From: Myrmaecium sp. VS I D KN 1
Lineage: Eukaryota > Ascomycota > Dothideomycetes > Valsariales > Valsariaceae
Direction of reading: 5' to 3'
Assembly (NCBI GenBank): GCA_019775845.1
Contig: JADQAV010000007.1
Coordinates: forward strand, 310,390-374,389
DNA: 64,000 bases
The notes under the pieces were generated by a model that ran no database searches, had not been told where the DNA came from, and saw only the letters and a list, made by a program, of their open reading frames with translations. This document shows, piece by piece, positions 56,931 to 64,000 of this stretch. Numbering within the stretch: the first letter of the stretch is position 1; the number at the start of each line of letters is the position of its first letter. The translations under genes and the position numbers were made by a program.

Positions 56931-57740
56931 ATCCTATCATCTATTACCATATATGATGCGGGACACCGTCTCCTGGCATCCGAACGCATATTATCATTAT
57001 AACCACGATTTTGCGCGTGCGCGGAATCATCCCATCGAAATCGTTTTTATTTTTATCTCATGACGCATGGAAGCGACAAGGCGTTTGGGTTCATGACACA
57101 TCTTCGTCTTGCTAATTGCATCATTATCGTTTCGTTATCAGCCTCTTTCAGATACCATTTCCGGCACTACTTGGCCTCAACCGAAGGCCTCACGATTACT
57201 TGCTTTTCGAAGCTTCTTTTTGTTCTCTCGGGTACCACTCGGCGGTTCTCTCTTTCCTTCCGGGACAAGGATTACTCTACTGGCTCGCGCTGGATGTGAT
57301 GGGTTTTACTTGGATCTTTTCGTGGCGCCGGGCACAACCATGTATACACACATGCGCTAAACCGCTTGGATTGTATAATCTTTCGTCAAGCCCCATGGAT
57401 CGACTTTGTACTTTTACAGTGACGAGTAGATTTGTGGCGCAGAGGAGCGATGTTGTAACGGGAGGGCGATGCGTCAGAGCGTTGTTATATTATTTATCTT
57501 CTCTGCTGGCACCTTCCTGGCGTTACCATTACTAGGGATCGTTGGTAGTAGGGCTTATTCATTTGGAGGATTGGTATGTGATACTTAGTACTAGTAATCG
57601 TTTCTTCCACCATAAACAATTCAAAAGATTCCCAGTCAGAACCTTCGCGCTTGAGACCTTTTGTCGCCGCTCTGCTCTATCCCTAGTACCTACTACTAAC
57701 TACCACATCAAATGCTGGCATTCTGCTCACCACACCACCC

Positions 57741-57772
57741 GCACCACCACCACCACCACCACCACCACCACC
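57741..57772 (+). repeat. (CAC)n trinucleotide repeat
   Basis: About ten ACC/CAC units, non-coding. Confidence 0.92.
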
Positions 57773-57887
57773 GCCTCTTTCGCGGCGTCCGGCACCCCCA
57801 CTTTTTTCATCTCCTGGATGTTCCGACAGGAAGGCAGAAAATAATGAAGAAAAAAAGATGGGTCCCCCGAGGATTTCCGCACCACTG

Positions 57888-57911
57888 CCCCCCCCTCCCC
57901 CCCCCCCCCCC
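57888..57911 (+). repeat. interrupted poly-C run
   Basis: A near-continuous C tract broken by a single T, followed by CTCTCTCTC. Confidence 0.9.
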
Positions 57912-58606
57912 TCCTCTCTCTCTCACCCCACTTTTCTTCGTCTCGCGCGCGGTCGCGCGTGCGTGTGTGCGCGCTCACCGCACCACGCACCACGCACTAC
58001 TAGGTACGCACACCAAGAAATCAGGTACAGGTACATGTTGATGTTCCTGGAAAGCAAACGTAGATGGGATGGTTTGGGTATGAAGGGGAGATGCTATGCG
58101 TTGAATTGTGTACTACATAACTGTGTATGCTTCTTCTCATGTCGATATTCTCGCTCGCTCTCTTTACATACAAACTACATATACAAGCATAAGTATCCAA
58201 TCTACATTACACATTCCACTCATAGCAAGCTGGGTCAGAACTGTTCAACCGATCGATCGATGTACTAGTATACATCATGTACCAGGAAAAAATTCCCTGA
58301 TATCATATTTTTTCTTCTTCTCCTCCTTCTTCACGTTTCATGCTACAGCGGAGCTCGGCTCAACATGCGCTCTTGTCTCTCTCTCTGCCTTTTCTTCCTT
58401 CCTGACTCGACATATGCATTACATACATCTTCTTTCCACCGCCGGGCCCGGTCGGACGGTGAAGAGAAGAGAGAGAGTGTGCAGGGAAGGGGGAAAACCA
58501 GCCAGCCCCTTTCGTCATTGTTCGGCTTTTTCGGCGGTTGGGTGTTGTGGGTGGTGGGCTTTTTTTTGTGGATACATACGATGACGGAGAGGGAGAGGGC
58601 TGAGGT

Positions 58607-58654
58607 ATACGTACACACGTACACACGTACACACGTACATACGCACACACACAC
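58607..58654 (+). repeat. (ACGTACAC)n tandem repeat
   Basis: Four ACGTACAC-like 8-mers grading into CA dinucleotides. The motif alternates purine and pyrimidine throughout, which favours Z-DNA. Confidence 0.9.
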
Positions 58655-59454
58655 TGGCTGTGTGAAATTGTTATACACTGGGCTTGTTTGATGGGATCAC
58701 CTCACGCATTTCATATGTGTTCGCAAGTAGCTCTCCTTCATGAAGTGATGCTAGGGGGATTTTCGATCAATGTATCCATCGCTTAATTAGTGCCTTAGGG
58801 CTTCCGCGAACGCACCGCACCGCACCGCGCTGTAGCTTTGGCGGCTCGCGGCGGCGGCGCGAGCATGCATGCATGTCATGATTGACGATGGATGATGGGC
58901 GGATGGCTCATCCTCTGCTCAACTACTTCCTTGAGATGGGTTCCTTGTGAATATTTCATGTAGATACAGAAGAGAGGAGTCAGCTCACTATTGTCTTATA
59001 TTCTTTGTACCTACCGGGTTTATGTCACGTAGATATACTGTCAATGGGCACACTCTTCATGACTCTTTGAGCGTATTGACAGGCATGATTGAAGTCATAG
59101 TATCTCATCCTTCCCAATATTTCAGAGATTTGGCTTCTCGATCTTACGAATTGTATCATCTCATCAGGAGGTCGTTCTATCTGTGTCATCATCAGTACAG
59201 ACCTACGCAGTGGACTAGTAGACGACGAGGACGCTTCGACCACCAACCTTCCCCGGATCGCCTTGCACCATCTCGTCAGCGTGGACATCTGCCGCCTCGA
59301 GCTGCATCCGGGCACGCAGACATCTGGCACATCACCCGCCGAACGGTCCATCCAGCTGTTTCGATCTCCTCTCCTCTCTTCTCCTCCCCTCCAGATCAGA
59401 GAAATCCATCCTTCATCGTTACTCTCCCCGGCAGAGACGAAACGCCCTATCACG

Positions 59455-62400
59455 ATGGGGAGTCCCGCTCCATCAGACGGCCGTCCGGTGGTCGCATCGG
59501 ACGAATCCAACCGTCTCGGTGAGTTACCTGGTATGTCGAGTTGATGCGTTGGCTAGTCGTCTGCAACCTCGGTCATCTGCTCACGTCCCCCCTCAGGCAT
59601 CACGGCCTCTGAGTTGGCAGCTCCTCAGCCTCATCGACCAGGCCCTGCGCCACCCCACCGAGGGAAGCAGCGGCCTTGTCGCTTCTTCGCCTCCCAGTCC
59701 GGTAATTGCTGACGTTCCCATGATACCTCCGTTGTCACCGCCTTGCTCCCCTCGTCTTTGTCTGTGACCGATCCTATCTCTCTTTTCTTCCGGTTCTTCC
59801 AGGGTGACCCTCGTCCGAGTGGGGGTTTCATGCCTGTATCTGTACTTTGACCATCGCTCAATCGCACCGATCCGTCTCTTTCCCAACACCATTCAAGCTG
59901 ACTTCCGATATCACACCGGTGCAGGCTGCCGCGCTGGCGATGCTTGTCCCTTCTCCCATGACCTCTCCGCGGCGAGAGGTCGTCCGCAGACGCAGAGGAA
60001 GCAACCGCGCAACCCCCAGCAACCACCACCTGTGGCAGGAAACGCGGCGTCACCGGCGGCAGACGCAGCGCCGGCATCTCAGGGCCCGTCCGGAGGAGCC
60101 GTCAGGGGAGGAGGAGGTCAGCCGAAGCAGCATGCAGTAGACAGCTCCCGTGTCGTGCAGCGCCCGGTCCCACGCGCGCAGGTGGAGGATCCACGGGAGT
60201 TCCAGTTGTCACAGATACGCCGAAGGTTTTCGCCCAAGGAGCAGAAGCAAGCTGATTCGACCGTCCTGGTCTTCAAGTTGCCGCCGTCTGATCCGGACTT
60301 TCCGTTCGAGATCGAAGCGCTGGAGTGCGTGCTCGAGGTGCCCAATGGATACCCAGCGAATGGAAAGCCGAGGCTCCGCGTCACCAATCCTGAGATGGAG
60401 CGAGGTTATCAAATCAACGTAGAGAGAGGCTTCGATTCTATTGTGGCAAAGGCCCCTGGAGCTACTTTGCTTGATTACATGAAATCTCTCGATAAGCAGC
60501 TGGAGACCATCCTGATGGCTCCGAAAGCCGAGATTATGAAGCTGGTGATCCAACCCAACAGGCCAGCTCCAACGGCAGAAACATCCGCTCCAACGCGGCT
60601 CCCGGACCTTTCTTCTCATGCTCCGCCCGTCCCGGCAACAGCGATTGCTCCTAAGGCCTCCCCAGTCTATAGCTTCGAGCAGAAAGCGGCTGCGGGGGCC
60701 AAGCGCGAGCTTGAGCTCCGTCAATTGGAGGCAAGGCTCGGCAGGCTACCAGGCTTCGTCAAACATCCCAACGGTCTTGAATACACCATCCCGGTGGAGC
60801 CGCGCAAGAGAAATCAGTTGCCCGCGTCTCTTCAAGCAGTCCGACATGTCAAGCTATCAGTGCCGCCCCTATACAACCTCGAGCCTTGCACCATAGGAAT
60901 TCTGGGGGCTGATGGCGAGGATGCAGCGAAGGTGGAGCGTGCATTTAGGCAGCGGGTTCTGGAGAACCCTGCACAGTCTCTCATGAACCACATTAACTAC
61001 GTATCGCAGAACATGCACATCATGGCTACGGAGACTCCACCAGACACTAATAGAGCGCCTCCACCTCCGGCAGCGGAGGCCGTCCCGGAGACTCCGCAAG
61101 CTCCCGTCCCCGAGGCTGCCAATATCAGCAAGCCTCCCCTAGCCGACGAGGATCGGCCGCATGTGGTGCAGATTCCGCGTCCACCGGAGTGGTCACAGGT
61201 CGTTGGGGACGGCAACGAGGACGACGAGAGCAGTTCCGAATCATCCGATTACGAGTCCGAGGATGATGAAGCCGAAGAAGACACGCACGCTGACGACACT
61301 CCAGCAGCCACTCCCGGGCGCATCTCGGCGGAGAAGGGCATCCTCATGTCCTTCCCTGAGCTCGAGCTGTACGGGATCGAACTGCTCGAGTTGGTCTCGC
61401 TATGCATCACGGTCAAGTGCAATCGCTGCAAAGACACCACCGATGTGTCGGGCCTCAAGAACAACGAGAAGGGGGACTACAGCGGCATTCGCTCGGAATC
61501 TTGCAAGAAGTGCGCCAATTCAATGGGTATTGGTAAGACGGTTTTCTTTTCGGACATGCCAGTGTGGTAGATCTATATCAGAGTCGCTCACTAACTCACT
61601 CCTTCACAAAGGCTATCGAGCGGATCTTATGCATGCCAACTCCTTCCGCGCCGGCTATCTCGATCTAGACGGTTGCGTTGTTGCGGATATGCTGCCCAGG
61701 TGAGTTTCTGCCGCCGGCCGGTCGTCGCGTCAGCGTTGGCTCATTCTGACGTCCGCCAGCACCTTCATTCCGACTTGCTCGGAATGCTCGACGCCATACC
61801 CGAAGCCTGGCGTCGTGTCGGTACGGGGAGATCAATCGATTGCCATCTGCCGGGAATGCCATAAGAAGATGGGTAAGCTCAAGCGAGGAGGGTTTGGGGG
61901 TCGAATGCAAGTGCGCTGATGCTGTATCGAAAGTCTTCCGGATTCCTGCCGTCAAGTTCCTCCAGGTGTCCGCGAATGCCGGTACGTATCAAGGGAGGAC
62001 AAGGAAAAGCGTGCCTGAGTCGGTCTCTCCTACCTCGTGACCCGACTGACTTTTGGTGTTGCACAGTGCGGGCAAGCCGTGCCGGTCCGAAAAAGGTAAG
62101 TGTGAGTTTCTAGAAACATCCATGCCGCCAGCCTTGCGCTTCCGATCCACGCCCGGCCTCCGCCGCAAAGCATGGAAGCTTTGCGCAATCCACCTGAGCT
62201 GTTAACCTCACCTTGTTAACCTGGCGTTCTCTAACTCATTTACTGTAGAAGACGGAGAAGTTGGGCGTGCGCGCTGGCGAGGAGCTGCCGGATCGTGGCC
62301 GGTGCAGCCACTACAGCAAGTCGTACCGTTGGTTCCGGTTCTCGTGCTGCGACAAGGTCTTTCCCTGTGATCGGTGAGTGTCACTTCGCAGCCAGTTGAG

Positions 62401-63629
62401 GGACTCCTTGATGGATCGGCATGACAATCGATCCGACTTGATTGAACGTGGGATTTTCTGACGAGCACAGCTGCCATGACGCAACGGCAGGTCACCCCAA
62501 CGAACATGCGAACCGGATGATCTGGTGAGTCCCTGCGGAACCGATTATTGGTGATGTCAAATCCCCAACCTTTTCCCTTTTTTCCCTCCGTCGGCCCCCT
62601 TGCCTTTCCCGAGACGGTCGGACGTCACTTGCGGTGTGACCGTAACTTAACTTATCGGGACCACCGTACTGGACAGCTGCGTACCGTACTCGTCCGCTGA
62701 CTCCGCACGGGAAAGCCCCACCACACCCTTACGTTATGTGCTCTTCCCCCCCTTGCCTGCCCTTCATCTTCCCCACGTCGACGATCTCCCCAGATCCACC
62801 CGAGGTCCGTTCCGCCGGCACCAGGGTGATCGTCGGTTGATTGGTTGGCTGATTGGTTGATCAATCGGGTCAGGATGGGGGTGTGCGCTAGTAGTCCTGG
62901 CCGGCCTTCCCCATCTTCTTTCCCCACACCCACACCCACACCCGCCCCCGGACTTCCTTCAAGTTTTCCCCACGTGAACGTCACTTTAGTTACCCCCCAC
63001 CACCTGCACTTCCCTCCGACCGTGCTGACATCATCATCGTCACCTTCCTTACCTACTTACCTACTTGTCCCCTTTTGCATGCATTCTCATGTTGCATCGA
63101 GATGATGATGATGATGGACCGAATTCGCTAACCCTCCCTTCTTTGGGCTTTCGCGGTCTATCAGTGGATTCTGTAAGCCTACCCCCTGTTCCAACCTTTT
63201 CCCTTGTTTTGATTGTTCTTTTGACGTCGAATTTCTTTGTTTCGCGCTGACCACGATGTTGTAGGCTCGCGGGAACAGCATTTCCGACCGAAAGACTGCC
63301 GGTTCTGCCACGCTTGGCTGACGGTCAAGCCGGGCCATGGTGGGTTTTGGGAGGGTGGGAAAGGTAAGACCAAACTCGATCCTGGCCTTCTTTTTCTCTT
63401 GCGCTTCTGCGCTTCTTTTTTCTTTTCTTTTTTTCTCTCTTCTTTCCCAATCTGTCATGTGCAAGGCATGTGTACCTGCAGCGATAAGCTGTCTTGCATC
63501 GTGATGCTGCCGAGCATCAAATCCGTTGAGGATGAAAAAACAAGCGTAAATGAGGTCTTCTGCATGGACGCACCAAGCCTCTGCATCCGGACAGGATCTA
63601 GCGGTATGCTGCTCCGCTGCCGACTGTAA
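59455..63629 (+). CDS. CCCH and CHY zinc-finger protein (twelve exons; 3' end uncertain)
   Basis: Exons: 59455-59518, 59597-59701, 59925-61532, 61612-61699, 61760-61872, 61934-61981, 62067-62095, 62249-62373, 62471-62524, 63165-63172, 63265-63363, 63466-63629; all phases agree, total 834 residues. The exon 2-3 junction rebuilds one CCCH finger (Cys49, Cys58, Cys64, His68: RPCRFFASQSG|CRAGDACPFSH). A middle region (~120-390) has an RWD-like stretch (FEIEALECVLEVPNGYPANG), then acidic disorder. Paired CxxC motifs (CNRC, CKKC, CSEC, CREC, ~565-660) precede the CHY finger (~700-775): GRCSHYSKSYRWFRFSCC, FPCDRCHDA, ICGFCSREQ, CRFCHAW, FWEGGKG. CHY fingers bind three zinc ions; the function of such fungal proteins is unclear. 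Exon 12 is weakly supported: family members usually continue with a basic TRDR...KDPRKYKR tail, not seen here, so the true last exon may lie beyond the window. Confidence 0.8.
59702..59924 (+). other. CCCH/CHY gene intron 2
   Basis: 223 nt, donor GTAATT and acceptor CCGGTGCAG, phase 1. It interrupts the CCCH zinc finger between its first and second Cys. Confidence 0.83.
62525..63164 (+). other. CCCH/CHY gene intron 9, 640 nt
   Basis: Donor GTGAGT and acceptor TCTATCAG. It is the longest intron in the window. Its acceptor leads into an 8-nt exon. Confidence 0.72.
63165..63172 (+). other. 8-nt micro-exon of the CCCH/CHY gene
   Basis: The sequence TGGATTCT lies between an AG (TCTATCAG) and a GT (GTAAGC). 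It supplies the G-F of the conserved CHY sequence ICGFCSREQ, completing both flanking Cys codons (TG|T and T|GC). Joining exon 9 directly to exon 11 loses the frame and the motif. Confidence 0.72.
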
Positions 63630-64000
63630 GCCGGAAAGCCTCCGCGGCGTCCCATCCCGATGCGTCACGGCTTTTAGTTCCCCGTGGTGGAAACTTTTGG
63701 CGGAGAGACCTTGGGGTTTCGGCCACAATTATGACGGAAGCGGAATCTGCATGTTCTTTCTCCGTCTCCCCGGTGTCTACATTTCTTCTCTTTCCCTTCC
63801 GTCGAATACTCCATTCGGCCAAGATGGTGGGTCTGGGAAAGGAAACGCCGGGAAGCTCTATCTTGACCACCACTACCGTGGCCCGCCTCCGAAGTATCCA
63901 GTCTGCCGGAAACGAAAGGGCTCGAGAAGAAGGGAGAGAAATACCGCACGCCACCAGGATTCCGGAGGGTTGGAAACAATCAACTGGGTAGAAGCCCCAA
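63630..64000. other. right edge of the window
   Basis: 371 bp with no recognisable coding exon. It could be the 3' flank of the CCCH/CHY gene or an intron leading to a last exon outside the window. Confidence 0.4.

Larger units (their letters stand above)
56931..59454. other. 2.5-kb intergenic region rich in simple repeats
   Basis: 3' flank of the DUF1752 gene, then the promoter region of the CCCH/CHY gene. It holds a CAC tract (57741-57772), a C-run (57888-57911), an ACGTACAC tandem (58607-58654) and a GCAT tract (58862-58876). No gene was recognised. Confidence 0.5.

Noticed and set aside
1-64000. CRISPR array, prophage, bacterial operon, or biosynthetic gene cluster core enzyme
   Set aside because: No regularly spaced repeats, no prokaryotic gene organisation, and no PKS, NRPS, terpene cyclase or similar core gene is present.

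Overview
This window is nuclear DNA of a filamentous ascomycete (Pezizomycotina; probably Eurotiomycetes-like, though the exact lineage is inference). The evidence is spliced protein-coding genes with short GT-AG introns (mostly about 50-65 nt), single-gene transcription units on both strands, fungal families such as the ExgD exo-1,3-glucanase, the DUF1752/DUF3295 protein and Vps27/Doa4/Ufd4, and one transposon with a repeat-induced-point-mutation (RIP) signature. I found no rRNA, tRNA, CRISPR array or bacterial-type operon.

Layout. 0-14 kb: an Rsm1/NIPA-like zinc-finger mRNA export factor (+), convergent with an SNF2 ATPase of the Rad5/Ris1 type (-); then an isochorismatase-fold hydrolase (-), an alpha/beta hydrolase whose first exon does not join in frame (-), and a GT32-like membrane glycosyltransferase (+). 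14.5-30.1 kb: four consecutive ubiquitin-linked genes: VPS27 (ESCRT-0, -) head to head with DOA4 (MVB deubiquitinase, +), a CUE/Smr endonuclease of the Cue2 type (-), and UFD4 (HECT E3, -). 32.8-38.7 kb: two nicotinamide mononucleotide adenylyltransferase (NMNAT) genes arranged tail to tail, one with a single intron and one with ten, followed by a fructosamine-3-kinase family gene. 39.2-41.7 kb: exgD. 41.7-55.1 kb: a region of about 13 kb with no recognisable gene, holding one 2.08-kb TA-flanked terminal-inverted-repeat DNA transposon with an AT-rich, RIP-like core. 55.1-56.9 kb: a DUF1752/DUF3295 regulator-like gene. 59.5-63.6 kb: a CCCH plus CHY zinc-finger gene of twelve proposed exons, one only 8 nt long.

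How the genes work together. Vps27 sorts ubiquitylated cargo into multivesicular bodies and Doa4 removes the ubiquitin before cargo enters; here they share one 666-bp divergent promoter. Ufd4 makes ubiquitin chains, and Cue2-type nucleases are known to act on ubiquitin-marked stalled ribosomes. The two NMNATs duplicate the last common step of NAD synthesis.

All gene models were built by hand: reading frames were followed through GT-AG junctions, phases were checked arithmetically, and domain motifs come from family knowledge. No similarity search was run.
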